This document shows, one piece after another, positions 1 to 11,459 of a stretch of 30,900 nucleotides of DNA (position 1 is the first letter of the stretch; each line of letters begins with the position of its first letter). Source of the stretch: Neoconidiobolus thromboides FSU 785 (taxonomy: Eukaryota; Entomophthoromycota; Entomophthoromycetes; Entomophthorales; Neoconidiobolaceae); NCBI GenBank assembly GCA_025603075.1, contig MU626483.1:1-30900 (forward strand). Reading direction: 5' to 3'. A model generated the notes under the pieces. It saw nothing but the letters and a program-made list of their open reading frames with translations. It ran no database searches and had not been told where the DNA came from. The translations under genes and the position numbers were made by a program.

Positions 1-477
1 CCAAAAGCACCAAAATGTTGGTCTAAAGCTACTTCAGGTTGGGTGTGTCAAGGAAATTCAAGTACTAAATGTGATGCTTCTAAAGGCGAGCTTGACTTAA
101 CTACTTGCAAAATTCCCCCTCCAACCCCAAAATGCCCAACTAAGGACGATTATTGTAGATATGGGTACTCCTACGTCTATGCTACTAATTCTAAAGCACC
201 TGCTTGCTGGACTAAATCGAATTACGGTTGGACTTGTACCAACAAAAACGGATCTTCTTGTGGTGACAACCAAGTTGATATTTCGACCTGCTTCCCAAAG
301 CCAACTCCACCCAAATGCCCAGGATCATCTGATAAATGCTATGATAGTTATGGTCGTAATTATGCTCTTAAAGGATATGGGACTCCTAGATGTTGGACAA
401 AATCAAATTATGGATGGTCTTGTAGAAACTCTTACAGTGGATGTACTTCCAGCGAAGTTGATATCAAGTCATGCTAA
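1..477 (+). CDS. Cysteine-rich tandem-repeat protein, 3' end only
   Basis: The frame is open from the first base to a TAA at 475-477, giving 158 residues; the true start lies outside the window. The visible part holds two and a half repeats of about 55 residues. Each full repeat has six cysteines: C-P near the start, a second C about six residues on, then CWTK, GW-x-C, a C in a Ser/Gly loop, and a final C after V-D-I. The motif CWTKSNYGW occurs exactly twice. Repeats are joined by proline-rich linkers such as PKPTPPKCP. Even cysteine number and short Pro linkers suggest a secreted or cell-wall protein with disulfide-bonded modules. I do not recognise the family; the aromatic, Cys-rich modules could bind carbohydrate, but that is a guess. 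No intron is seen in this part, and the signal peptide, if any, is off the window. Confidence 0.75.
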   Translation, partial: PKAPKCWSKATSGWVCQGNSSTKCDASKGELDLTTCKIPPPTPKCPTKDDYCRYGYSYVYATNSKAPACWTKSNYGWTCTNKNGSSCGDNQVDISTCFPKPTPPKCPGSSDKCYDSYGRNYALKGYGTPRCWTKSNYGWSCRNSYSGCTSSEVDIKSC

Positions 478-947
478 TTTATAACCCTTATTAAAATAAA
501 TTATTTTACGTGAAATTGTCGTTTTTGATTTTTCCAAGCTGTTATTATTTATAGGGCTTTTTATATATAAACTATAAAAACTTGAATTTTAATGACTCAT
601 AGTCATAAAACATAGCTCATAGTTATTAAACGTTTATATTCCATGTTAGTGCATTATTCTAATATTATAAAAATGAATGCAAGTTATAGTTAATAAGCAC
701 CATTACCATCTAAATCTCTAAAAATTAATATTATAAATCAATATTTTATAATATTAGACTATAAATATAAGTATTATTGGACAAAAAAGAAGAAGAGCCA
801 TGAGCTGATTTTTCAAATATATACTAAAAACTTAAACAAAAAAAATACACCCCTAAATTTTAGTTGACATTTTAATCTACATAATTACAAACCAAATAAT
901 TGTCTTTTTAAGAAATATTAGTATTTTTAAATTTAAATTTAATCTTT

Positions 948-1040
948 AAATGCATAGTGTTTAAGAATTTACTAACAATTTTTCCACTCGAGCAGTGTTA
1001 AAAAATGGAAAAGTGATGAAACCAAAAAACAGCCCCCATT
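948..1040 (-). repeat. MITE-like inverted-repeat element, copy A
   Basis: Minus-orientation copy. The right end on the plus strand reads CAGCCCCCATTTG, close to the family end, but the left end is eroded (TGCATAGTG). The inner core is recognisable as ACTAACAATTTTTCCACTCG followed by TTAAAAAATGGAAAAGTGA. A one-base deletion relative to other copies in the TTAGTAAAATTC segment shifts any reading frame. No target-site duplication could be resolved in the AT-rich flanks. Confidence 0.7.
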
Positions 1041-1833
1041 TGATATTTTTAATCAGATGTAGAATAGTTCAAATAGTAAAATTAATCTAGCTAAATTTTT
1101 GATGAATTAAAATGAATAGTTTTTTATAATATTTAAATTTTATTTTATTCTTAAAGCGTTTTCAATAAACACCATATAACAGCGCTTGAAGACTATTATA
1201 TTAGTCTATCTTATTTAAAATCATATAGTTGAAAACTGATGGAAATATTACTATGAAAGAATGTTCTATACAAACAACAATAAACTTCGGCCACAGAAAC
1301 TATCTCACAATGCTTTTTATCTATATCAGATATGGGTAGTTTTATTATTTTATTTATTGTTAAAATATACATATTATGTTTACTTTGCTTATCAATTAGC
1401 TAACTGTTTGTTCAATTTTCAAGCCTAAAAAATAATAAAGGTAGTCGAAGAAGAAAAATTCTCCAGTATAAAATTTAAATGAATGTTTTGAAGTTTAATA
1501 TTATTAAATATATTAAAATATATTCCTTTGGTAGTATATATAATATGAAATTTTTAGCCCATTATTACTGTTTATAATTTTGTTAGTTTATATCACATTG
1601 TACTTATATGTGACATTTTTCTATCAGTTTGGTCTCTCAATGAATGTTTAGTAGTTGGAAAATCATTAAAGCTGTCATTAGCATCTGACTATTCTTTTAT
1701 CAATAAATTAAATATAGTCCACTTCATAACTAGATTAATTACCTCATGGTGTTTTGTGGTATACAATATAAATAAAATTCCCCATAACGAATATCCAACC
1801 CTTAAATTATTAGTCTTAAAATCAAATTTTATA

Positions 1834-1938
1834 TATGGGAATGTATTTTTGTGTTTAAGAATTTTACCAACAAATTTTCCGCTTAAATAGCGCTTAAAAA
1901 ATGGAAAAAATAATGATGTCAAAAAAAACACTCCCATA
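1834..1938 (-). repeat. MITE-like inverted-repeat element, copy B
   Basis: Minus-orientation copy with both ends present: TATGGGAATGTA on the left and ACTCCCATA on the right. The inner TTTTCC...GGAAAA pair flanks AGCGCTT. It lies 42 bp from copy C, which is in the opposite orientation, so the two form a long inverted repeat. A 94-codon open frame across this copy is explained by the element. Confidence 0.85.
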
Positions 1939-1980
1939 TAATATTTTATTAAAACATCTCCGTTTAGATCCAAAATAAAA

Positions 1981-2080
1981 TGGGGCTGTTTTTTTTGGTT
2001 TCATTATTTTTCCATTTTTTAAGTACTATTTGAGTGGAAAATTTGTTAGTAAAATTCTGAAATATATAAATACATCCCCA
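1981..2080 (+). repeat. MITE-like inverted-repeat element, copy C
   Basis: Plus-orientation copy. The ends are TGGGGCTGTT and ATACATCCCCA; the inner pair TTTTTCCA...TGGAAAA flanks AAGTACTATTTGAG. The outer flanks (AAAATAAAA before, AATAATAAAA after) are similar but too AT-rich to call a target-site duplication. Confidence 0.85.
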
Positions 2081-3011
2081 AATAATAAAATGTTTTAAAA
2101 ATTTATTCACCTTTTAAAGTTAGGGTATATTATAAGAGCATTAAAGACGTTACAAAAAACAATTATAAATATACTGTTTTAACTTATGGTTTGTTTTATT
2201 AAGCTTAGTATTAAAAAACTGACAAAAGAACAATAGAAAGCATTAAAAAGACTAGATAACCTGAAACAAAATGAATTTTTAAATCATTTTACGAATAAAA
2301 CTATAAATTTAAAGTGTAGGCTAGAAATGCTTAGATGAAAATGTTATAATAGTGAAGTCATATCAAAACTAAATAAAGTGAATTTGACTTTAAATATTAA
2401 TACCATTATAAACAGTCTTTTCCAATTTTTATTATCTATATAAGGTACTTGAAGGCTTCGTCTTTCAAAATAAAAAACTATTATAAATACACTATTTAGC
2501 ATTATACATTGATAGCATTTATCTCTAAATAAAATATTATCTAATAAAACTAAACTTTATATTGAATTGTAACTAATTATTTTAATATGTTGTATTATTC
2601 TTAATAATAAAATAAAGTTATTAATGAAACAATAGTTTAATATCAAATAAAACTATTTGAGAAACCAACTTAAGTTTTTTTATTTTAATAAACAAACACA
2701 TACAAACAAGATAGAATGAAAGTTTAAAAGTATTAAGAATTCGTTTATTAAAACAAATTTTAATTAAATATAATCTTATAACTTACTGATTATTTTAATG
2801 TAACCACTTCAATTGAAAATACGGTTCTCATTAATAAATATAGAAATTTACATAGGGAAGTATCCATAACTTAGATAAAATCTAATTGATCGAACATTAA
2901 GAATTATACTTTATTTTAAAGTGTTATTTTTCATGTTTGCTTTTTTAATAGAATTAAACAAAACTAAAAGTTACTAAAAAACATTCCATTTCTATTGATT
3001 GAATCAAAACT

Positions 3012-3378
3012 TTAATCTTGCTTCTTAATTTCTTTAAATCCAAGATGGAAAGCACGTTGGCAATCAGCAAATGCTGTTCCAAATCCAAATCCAGTGCCTA
3101 GGATTACTGGCCACATACGTCCTAGTATTTTATTAATATTTTCTTTTTTTAAAAATAAACTTCACTTACTTCTAAATAGCAACACTGAAGCTCCAATACC
3201 TAAACAGAGTCCAAGACTGCCATTGACGACTAAATTTGAAAGACATTGATCACGCTGTTGATTTTATATTAATTCTTTTTATTTTATTTATATGAATAGT
3301 TACTTTAGTTGCTAATAGTTTTTCTGATGGCACATTGACTGCCTCTTCTTTGTTGCTGAATTTGGATGCTTCTGACAT
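3012..3378 (-). CDS. MIC10: MICOS complex subunit Mic10
   Basis: Mic10 is the small inner-membrane protein that oligomerises to bend cristae junction membranes. I assemble three exons, 3304-3378, 3170-3254 and 3012-3121, in consistent phases (0, then 1), giving 89 residues, the family's usual size. Residues 19-33 start with SEKLLATKRDQC, matching the conserved N-terminal region. Two glycine-rich transmembrane hairpin segments follow: GSLGLCLGIG (about residues 38-47) and GTGFGFGTAF. Between them is the positively charged turn RRRMWP, the family hallmark that orients the hairpin in the inner membrane. Introns are 49 and 48 nt with GTAACT and GTAAGT donors. The start is the only ATG upstream, preceded by AAAA. 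The gene is too fragmented to appear as one ORF. Identification rests on the paired glycine motifs plus RMWP and is strong. Confidence 0.93.
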
Positions 3379-3788
3379 TTTTATAAAACAAGGTAAAGTG
3401 AAAATTACTCTCTATTTCTATAACTTTTTTTAGCCAATCATTTTGCTTATTGGTTTTTTAAATTTTTATTAGCTAGATAAAAAGACCAACATAAGAAAAT
3501 GTTATAATCTTAAAAGTGTTTGATATTTATATACTTTCTCATTGTTAAAAGCTTAAAATGTAACAAAACTAATCTCAATTATATATTGATTAATAATAAA
3601 GTAATTGAGATTCAAATTTTATATTACTTATATTTTTAATTATTTATTACACTCCATTAAAATTAAAAAAGTATAAATAATAAACTGCTACATAACTTTA
3701 TTTAGAATAGTTAGAGATAGATATATACATGTAAACTTTTTAAATATTTATTTACCGATTTAACAAAATTAATAAGTTTATACCTTAA
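3379..3788. other. Spacer between MIC10 and SMC4
   Basis: AT-rich spacer of about 410 bp between two minus-strand genes. It should contain the SMC4 3' untranslated region and the MIC10 promoter. I see no repeat copy, RNA gene or coding segment in it. Confidence 0.5.
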
Positions 3789-6700
3789 TCAAGATGGCAT
3801 GTTAATAGCATCCGGATTGATGGTTATAGACTTTGTGCAATCATGTGTTTTATAAATACCCACCAATCTATCTGCCATTTCAAACATGTTGTTTCTTAGC
3901 GAAATAATAATAAATTGTGCATCTTTGGTTCTTTCTTTAATGTAATTGGCTACTATGGAAACATTCCTAAAATCAAGTGCTGCGTCAATTTCATCCATAA
4001 CATACAGCGGAGTTGGTTTAAAGTGATGCAATGCAAACACTAAAGCTAACGAACTTAGGGTCTATTAAATAAAAAATTAAACAAATGCATCAATAAACAA
4101 AATGAAAGTTAACTTACTTTTTCTCCACCAGATAAATTTGAAATATTTTTCCATGATTTTTTAGGCGGCATTACTGAAAATATAATTCCTTCTGCGAAAG
4201 GATCAAGGTTATCTACCAACTCAAGTTCTGCATTGCCTCCTAATGTAATCATTTGATACATCTCTTTCAATTTATAAGATATTGCAGAAAACCCTTCCAT
4301 GAATTTAAAATGACGTGTTTGCTTCAACTCATCATAATCTTTTTTAATTTTTGCATGATTATCTGAAACATTATCAAATTCCTTTTTGCGCTTTAAGAAA
4401 TCTTTATTCTTTTTACGATATTCTACTATCACTCCAAGGTTAGGTGTTGTATGTTTAAGCTTATTTTGTGCTGCTGAAATTGCATTCTCGAGCTCTTTTA
4501 GGTCTTGGTCTTCTAACTCTTCTCTACTATAAGTTACCAATGCTTCGTTTTGCTCATCCTCAATTTCATATTCATCCATCATATCTTCATTGCCGCTTCT
4601 TGCTTCTTTATCTTCGTATACGTCTTTAAGGGCAAGTGTTTTTAATTGATTATCCCAATGGCCCTCGTGTTTCTCGCATCCTTTAAATTGTTGTTGTTGA
4701 TCATAAATCTTATTAGTAAGGTCTAATTCAAGAGCCTTCATATCATTTATGGATTCTGAAATCTGTTCCATTTCTACTTTAACCTCTTCAATTTGTGTTT
4801 CGATCCCTGTCTTTTCTTCATCTATTGCTTCCTTTTTTGAATCAACTTCGGAAATTAATTTAGCGTTTTCCTCAATTTTACTAACCCCTAATTTATATTC
4901 TTCAGCTACGCTTTCTTGTTCAATTTCTAATCTTTCTACCTCTTTCTCAGCCTTAATTTGGTCTTTTTCAGCTTTATCTTTAGCTACTAATGTTCTAGAT
5001 TTGTTTTGTAAATATTCTTCAATAACATTTTTAATACTTTCGACAGTACTATTCTGTATTCTTAATCTGGTACCACCTGCTTCGAGCACCTTTTGATGAA
5101 ATTCATCTATATCTTTTCTTATTGCTTGTGAATCCGATTCTAACTTTACCATATCCTCCTTCAAAATTTCAATTTCTGACTTATAGCTAGCCAATTGTTC
5201 TTTTTCTTCTTTTGTTAAAGGTGCAGTTTGTTTAAATTGAGTATAACGCTTTTTTCCATCTTGAATTTGACTCTCTAATGATTCCAAATCCATTTCCAGC
5301 TTAGCGATTTCAGTTTCAATACGCGGTAACTCAATTTTGTCCTTTTCAAGAGTATCTTCCTTTACTTTCAATCTTTGGCGGAACTGGTATAGCTCTTCTT
5401 GAGCTCTTCTAAGAACATCATTAAGTTTTTGCAATTTTTCTGGGCTAATGGGATCGTCATATATACTTGAGCCCATAGCTCCTCTTGAAACGCGCTTGCC
5501 ACCACCACTCATAGTGCCACTTTTTTCTACCATATCTCCCTTTAGAGTTACTACTCTCCATCTAACTTGGCCCATACCAACCCTTCTTGCTTGATCCAGA
5601 TCTTTTGCAACCAAAGTATTCCTTAGATTATTGTAAAAGGCTTGTGAATATATCGGGTCTTTTGGTGTAATAAGATCAAACAATCTAGGCACGTTTTCTG
5701 GTGTAGAGATTCCGTGCATTGATTCCTTCTTTATACTATTTAATGCCATAAAGGTTGCCCTGCCAACATTATTGTCTCTAAGGAATTTGATACATTGTTG
5801 CGCAGTTTCAATTGTATCGACTATTATATGCTCTAATTGTGGACAAGCAGTTGAAATTGCTACGTCATATTTTGCATCTATTGAACCCAAATCACCCAAT
5901 CTTCCATGTATTCCATGGATAAGTCCTAACTCCTTCTGACGAATTATTGCTTGTATAACTTTATTTCTTGCTTTGGCATTGTTCATAGTAGATTCTGCTT
6001 CACTCTGCTTAAGTTGGGCTTGTTGGTATTTAGATAATAATTCAGAATCTTTCAATGCATCTTGTTCTATTTCTTTTTCTAAAGTATTTATCTCATCAAT
6101 CAAAAAGTCTTTTTGCTCAACAAGTGAGGGAAGCTGCTCTTGTTTTGCTACCTGTGACTCTGATAACATATTTACTATGTTTTTAAATGCCTTCAACTGC
6201 CCATCATAAGCATTCTCCTTATCATTTAATATCTTCATTCTAGATTTAATTACATCAATTTCAATTTGTTTCTGATTGATTTTTTCGTTCCAAGGAATAA
6301 GCTCTTTTTGCTTTTCATCAATTTTTGATCGAAGTTCCTTAGTTTTACCTAACAGAAGTTGATCAAAAATAATTCAAAAATTAATATTATGGTAACAACT
6401 ACCTTCAAGATCTTCGCGTATTTTTTCCAATTTCTTTTCTTCAACTTCTAGTGTCTTTTCATCCTCATTTATTTTAATCTCACATTTTTCCAATACAGCT
6501 TCACAGTTAATAAAATCGCGTTTTGAATCTCCGATTTTTTTTATTGCCTTAAATAATTTAATAGATATACATGGTAAGAAAAAATAATTTACTGCTCTCT
6601 TTCTTTCTTTGATCTTCTTTATCCTTCCATTTATATGCTTGAGTTCAAATTGTAATTTAATATCAGCTGTATCTATAGCCTCTTCTTCTTTTTTAACTTG

Positions 6701-7835
6701 AAGCACTTTTTTATTGACTTCAGCTAAAGTTTGTGAAAGCTTCTTGTGTTTCCTTTCCAACTCTTTAATTTTTTGGCTTGTTTCTGAATTTTTTTCCTTT
6801 TCACCTTCAAGTTGTTCTTTTAAGTTATTCTAAAAACAAATCAGCCTATATCTAATGGAGAATATACAACTTACTAGTTTTTTGAAAGCAATCTCTTTGC
6901 TTTTAATGCTTTCTAATTTTTTGATTTGAAAGTACATGTTTTGTTTTTTTATGTGTTCATTTTCTTCCCTAAGATATTCATCTGCTTCAAGTTTTTTACC
7001 CTTAAAATATTAGCATTCATACTATTCTTGATGTATTATTTTTTACTTCTAAAGATTTTAATTCTTTTTCAACAATTTTCATCCTATTAAGCTTCTCTTG
7101 TTTTACTTCAGTAGCTTTCTCTAGCTCTATACTTGCATTCTCAATAGGCTCTTTGTATTGTGAAGTACCAATAATATCTTCTAAATATTCCAATAATCCA
7201 TCGTCATGATCGTTTAAAGCTTTAGGTTTCATCTGTGAAATCGACTCAACTTCACCCTTTGGTTAAAAATTATTAGCTTTGTTTTAATTTTAAAAAACTA
7301 AACTTACCTGTAAAATCAAAAAACGTTTATGATCTAAGTCAATGCCTTTGTTTCGAAGTAAATCCGTTACTTCGGTATAACTACTTACTCTTTCGTTTAT
7401 GAAATATCGACTGGTATTATTACGGAAAGCTGATCTTTTAATAATTAACTCTGTATTTGGTATATATTCACTACTATCTCCCGAGTCATTGATTTCTACA
7501 AAATGAACTTCAACTGAACAAGACTCTAAGTTAGGGTAATCTTTAGAGTTATGGATCAGCTCAGATAATTTTCCTTGCCGCATTTTATTAGCTCTATAAC
7601 CAAAAACAAATAATAAGGAGTCAATCACATTGGACTTTCCAGAACCGTTTGGTCCTACAACTGCAGAAAAAGACTCATGAAAGGGCCCAATGATTTGAGT
7701 ACCAGCATATGATTTGAAATTCCTTAATACCATCTTTGATATTATTAACCGTCTGCTGGGTTCATTAACATCTTGAATGTTTTCGTTTGTTATATTTTCT
7801 TCTATCTCGGATACCATTTGTTTTTTTATTGTCAC
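3789..7835 (-). CDS. SMC4: Condensin complex ATPase subunit SMC4
   Basis: SMC4 pairs with SMC2 in condensin to compact mitotic chromosomes by ATP-driven loop extrusion. Seven exons: 7308-7835, 7047-7256, 6875-7000, 6593-6829, 6403-6547, 4118-6348 and 3789-4061, giving about 1249 residues, within the family range. The N-terminal head has FKSYAGTQIIGPFH and Walker A GPNGSGKSN (61-69), followed by FGYRANKMRQGKLS, which is diagnostic for SMC4 rather than other SMCs. Long coiled-coil arms flank a hinge at about 560-680 that contains GRATFMALN. The signature LSGGEK is at 1154-1159 and spans a splice junction. Walker B is LYVMDEIDAALDFRN in the last exon. The fourth intron (6548-6592) is 45 nt with no in-frame stop, so its retention would only add 15 residues (VNYFFLP...). 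That splice call is inferred from GTAAAT/AAG ends and a better coiled-coil match when removed. Confidence 0.96.
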
Positions 7836-8036
7836 AACAATAATTTAAGAAAGGTAAATTTGAAATTTTGATTTTTTGGAATAAATTTAATTTTAAGTAT
7901 AAAATAATTAATATCATTTAGAATATAAAAGTTAATATAAAAATGATATTAAAAAAGAACAGTAATAACGATTTAGTTTTATTACGAAACACTTCAACTC
8001 ACTTTAGAAATAAATTCTAGTAATAGCATAGTACAA

Positions 8037-9995
8037 TTAACCTAAATAAACCCATATGTAATCCCCTGATTTTATACCATAAAAGTTCACTAACTGACGA
8101 ACAGGATTATCTAATTCAATGATTTGGTAGTCATTCTATATAATTGTTATTATAATCAGTGATAAAAATGATAAATAAATTAATTACTTTGCAATTTTTA
8201 TTTTCTATTAAAGCATATAGTTTAATAGTCGAGTTAATTGGCAATTTAAATAACTTTTTAATATTCATACTTAAAATTCTAATAGTAACATTATCTATCA
8301 AAAGTAAATATATGTTTGTATAAAAGATTAACAAGTTACTTAAAAATTCTTTCTTTTCCCAGTCCAAACTAAGTATGGCCTCATTATTTACACCACTTAA
8401 AGGCTCATTCTTTTGAATTGTTATTCCAAGTTCAATTAGTCTTTGCTTTAATTTATTGGAGTTGTTTAAGTTGTCTTCTTTTTTATTTTTTAAATCTATA
8501 TTATACTTTTTACACAATGTATCAAATTGAGGATGATGTTTTATAAATTCATTGTGATTTAGACTACCATACTGTGGTAAACATATTTGATTGATATAAA
8601 ATAACTCTGAATCGATTCTCTCCTGCTTTGTTATTTTTGTTATGTTCAAAAATTGCAAACTAGGCACAAATGATACTAACAACGTTCTGTTGTTTACCAA
8701 ATTCTTATCCTTCGTAAGGTAATTTAAATGGTTTTCTAAAACAATTCAATTAGAATATAAAATAATAATAGTCAAACATACCTTTTGTAAACATAATGCC
8801 CAATGTTTGAAGATGTTCAAGATTTGGAAAGCTTTTGTAGATTTGTATCATTTGCTCCAAATCACTTATTTTAGTATAATTCAAATTTAACCTTTTCAAA
8901 GTAATTGAATAAACTTTCTCAGTTTTCTTTAAATATAGTTTATTCAAAGGATTAAAGCCTATATTTAAATACTCTAAGCTAGATGAAAAATAACATATTA
9001 TTAAATTATATGAGAAGCATATTATTACTACCTTTTGTAATATTTTAAACTTTCTAAAATTTCCTCTTCTTCTCCAGTTATTAGATTAGTTTCTAAATTG
9101 AGCACTTTAAGTTTCAAAAACCAAGGCTTGTTTTCGCTTGGAATAGGTATCCTTTTTAATGAATTAGAGCAAATTTGTAGCTCTTCTAAATTTATTAAAT
9201 ATGGTTCAATGATCTTAATCTCATGTTCACTTATTAATGTTTGATTTAAGCTTAATACCCTAATATTTTCTAATCCACCATTAATTAATTTACTATATGA
9301 AACAAATCTCATATCATTTAGAGATAACCTTTTAAGATTGTTCAATTCGAGCGCCAATGTCATAATAGGCTCCCAAGACGAGATCAAACTTTTACTCAAA
9401 TCAAGATCTTCCAAGCCTATACGTGAGTCATATAAATACTAATTAAGAGTCTGTAGTAAAATAAAGTTACTTGGCAATAAAGTAGAGTAATTTAAACTAA
9501 AATCTATCCAACTTATTATTTCTGGTGTAAGACTTATTGTCTTTAAATTTTTCGAGTTTCTACCATAATTCATCTTATTTAGAATTACATTAAATGATAA
9601 ATTTACACCTACGATAATTCTTCTTGTACTTTTTTAAATCCTAAAGTTTCAAACTTTACATTAGGTCTATCTTCCAGGGTGAAAGAAACATCTTCAACAC
9701 CACTTGTATCCAAATACTTCTTTCGGATCCCTTCCCATAAATTTGTTCCGATATTAATGTTTCTACTTAATGGAAAAGTAGGAAATTTTAAAAATGATGC
9801 ACAACCATTCCTTTTTGGTTGAAAATACTGCTTTCCTAAATATTCTCCAGAATGCTTTCCTTTGTTCTCATCATCCCATTCTACTCCGATTCTTTTTCCT
9901 TTAACACCTTCTAATTCTCCAATCCATAAAACTGTGCAAGTAAATCCGTTTATAATTAGTCTTGTTCCAATAGTAATTTCATTTATTTCTTCCAT
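8037..9995 (-). CDS. TBCE: Tubulin-folding cofactor E (TBCE)
   Basis: Cofactor E binds alpha-tubulin and, with cofactors C and D, assembles the alpha/beta heterodimer. Six exons: 9613-9995, 9471-9559, 9032-9416, 8782-8978, 8188-8735 and 8037-8135, total 566 residues (human about 527). An N-terminal CAP-Gly domain includes GKRIGVEWDDENKGKHSGEY and YFQPKRNG. Leucine-rich repeats follow, beginning LEDLDLSKSLISSW, the counterpart of the DLSKNLLSSW segment of animal TBCE. The C-terminal part has RIDSELFYINQI and ends in a ubiquitin-like domain whose last strand is GDYIWVYLG. All five junctions are in phase. The first intron uses GTAGGT and an acceptor at 9560-9561; an alternative acceptor 19 nt upstream (AAATAAG) would give an immediate stop. 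It starts 209 bp from the divergent ankyrin gene. Confidence 0.93.
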
Positions 9996-10204
9996 TTGAA
10001 AAACGTAACAAGGTTTTTAAAAAAAATTGTCATTTGTTTTTAATTTGACAATAAATATCTAACAGATGTAATTTAATTTTTTCTATTAAATAAAATTCAA
10101 ATATCAACGAGACATAATTCAAATAGGATCATTGTTAATATTTTTGTTTATATAATAAACTTTATAACCCATCACCAATTGTATATAATAATTCATCATA
10201 AATC
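9996..10204. promoter_or_regulatory. Shared divergent promoter region, TBCE / ankyrin gene
   Basis: A 209 bp AT-rich interval separates the start codons of two genes transcribed away from each other, so both promoters must lie here or overlap the genes. I do not recognise a specific binding site; runs of T and A near each start are the only visible feature. Confidence 0.5.
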
Positions 10205-10742
10205 ATGTCTCACTCTCATCTAAACAATAAACAATGTAACTGTAACACAAGTTCATTAAGCTTTCAACAGAGTTTGGATGAGCTTGAATTTGATAGGTCA
10301 ATACATGGAGCATGTGTCTTTGGTGATGAGAAGAAAATAAATAAAATGATCCAAAGTAGTAAAAATGTCGTAGGCTTAGTTAACTCAGTAGATTCTTATG
10401 GATATGCTCCTTTGGTATTTTTTTTCTTTTAAGTTCTTTTCAACTATTAACTTGAATAGCATTATGCTGCTAAACATAATCACTTGAGTATAACGAAAAT
10501 ATTATTAGTTAACGGTGCAAATATTAATGCTAAAACTAAAGGCCTAAAGACAACAGTAATTTTTTAGTTTTCATCATTTATATTAACAATGACTTTATTA
10601 ATTATAGGTGCTCCATCGAGCCATCCTTGATAAAAATAAAGAAATGATCAATTTTTTGTTAGATAATGGTGCTGATTTAGATATCGTCGATGACTTAGGA
10701 AGAACACCTAGAGAACTATTAAAGCAACCTAGTACTATTTAA
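10205..10742 (+). CDS. Small ankyrin-repeat protein
   Basis: Three exons, 10205-10414, 10460-10555 and 10608-10742, all phase 0, give 146 residues. After a polar N-terminus with a CNCN motif come about three ankyrin repeats. The recognisable helices and loops are SYGYAPLHYAAKHNHLSITK, LLVNGANINAKTK, VLHRAILDKNKEMINFLLDN and GADLDIVDDLGRTP. These match the ankyrin consensus (G-xTPLHxAA ... LLxxGADxN). Both introns split repeats between conserved residues, and removing them restores the consensus, which supports the model. Ankyrin repeats bind other proteins; the partner cannot be inferred. Similar tiny ankyrin proteins in yeasts (for example Yar1-like) have diverse roles, so I give no symbol. 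It is divergent from TBCE. Confidence 0.88.
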
Positions 10743-10910
10743 ACCAATAAACTTCACTAAATTATGTCTAAATCATAATGTCTCAACTGCTGTCATTAAC
10801 TTAAAATGTGCCGTTAATATAAATTCTAATTCTGCTAGTTATAACTCATAAAAAACCGAATTATTGATTTTATTTACAAAAATTAGCTTAAATAAAACTA
10901 TTACATACAC

Positions 10911-11004
10911 TATGTTTTTCTTGGTCCATCACTTTTCCATCTTTTAAGCGCTGTTTGAGCGGAAGGATTGGTAAAATTATGAAACAAAAAATACATCCCT
11001 ATAT
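10911..11004 (+). repeat. MITE-like inverted-repeat element, copy D
   Basis: Plus orientation. The left end is eroded (TATGTTTTTC), the right end is ATACATCCCTATA. The core CTTTTCCATCTTTTAAGCGC and GTTTGAGCGGAA is well conserved. It lies in the 3' flank of the ankyrin gene. Confidence 0.75.
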
Positions 11005-11364
11005 ATCGAGTTAATAGGGTTTTTAGGAAGTAGTTTTTTTGTTAATGAATACATTTTTACTTCAAATTAATAAAAGCAGGAAATTCGAGATGAAAATACT
11101 ATACTTATAGGTGAAGTAATTGCCTTATTTAATCCTTGGCATTCTTTTCTCTTTATTAGATCAAATTTTTTATTGTTTCTATTAGTAAAATTTTAGTGAA
11201 AAAAATTTTAAATACCAAAATAAAAGTTAATATCGATAATTGGATCTATGCAAAATTTAAATTCAGACAATAATTCAAAAGGATATTATCCTATTTAAAG
11301 ATTCCTTGATTCTGAAAGTAAAGTTATAGATTTATGTATAGTAGTATCATATTAATGCATTGAA

Positions 11365-11459
11365 GCATTTTTTAGTTTTATCACTTTTTTATTTTGTAAG
11401 TGCATTTGAATGGAAAAGTTGTTAACAAAATTCTTAAACAAAAAGAGACATTCTCATGT
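11365..11459 (+). repeat. MITE-like inverted-repeat element, copy E (degenerate)
   Basis: Plus orientation and more diverged: the left end is GCATTTTTTAG and the right end GACATTCTCATGT. The middle AAGTGCATTTGAATGGAAAA and GTTAACAAAATTCTTAAAC still aligns with the family across its full length. Confidence 0.65.

Larger units (their letters stand above)
478..3011. other. Intergenic spacer, 2.5 kb, with three repeat copies
   Basis: Very AT-rich and rich in stops on both strands. The only structured content I find is three copies of the MITE-like element (948-1040, 1834-1938, 1981-2080). The one longer open frame, on the minus strand at 1689-1973, runs through the second copy and is not considered a gene. 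I see no RNA gene or recognisable coding remnant elsewhere in it. Confidence 0.6.

Noticed and set aside
1689-1973. 94-codon minus-strand ORF
   Set aside because: It runs through MITE-like copy B and its reading frame is not kept in other copies.
4749-5096. 115-codon plus-strand ORF
   Set aside because: It is antisense to the SMC4 coiled coil; its Ser/Leu-rich product is a shadow of Glu/Lys codons on the other strand.
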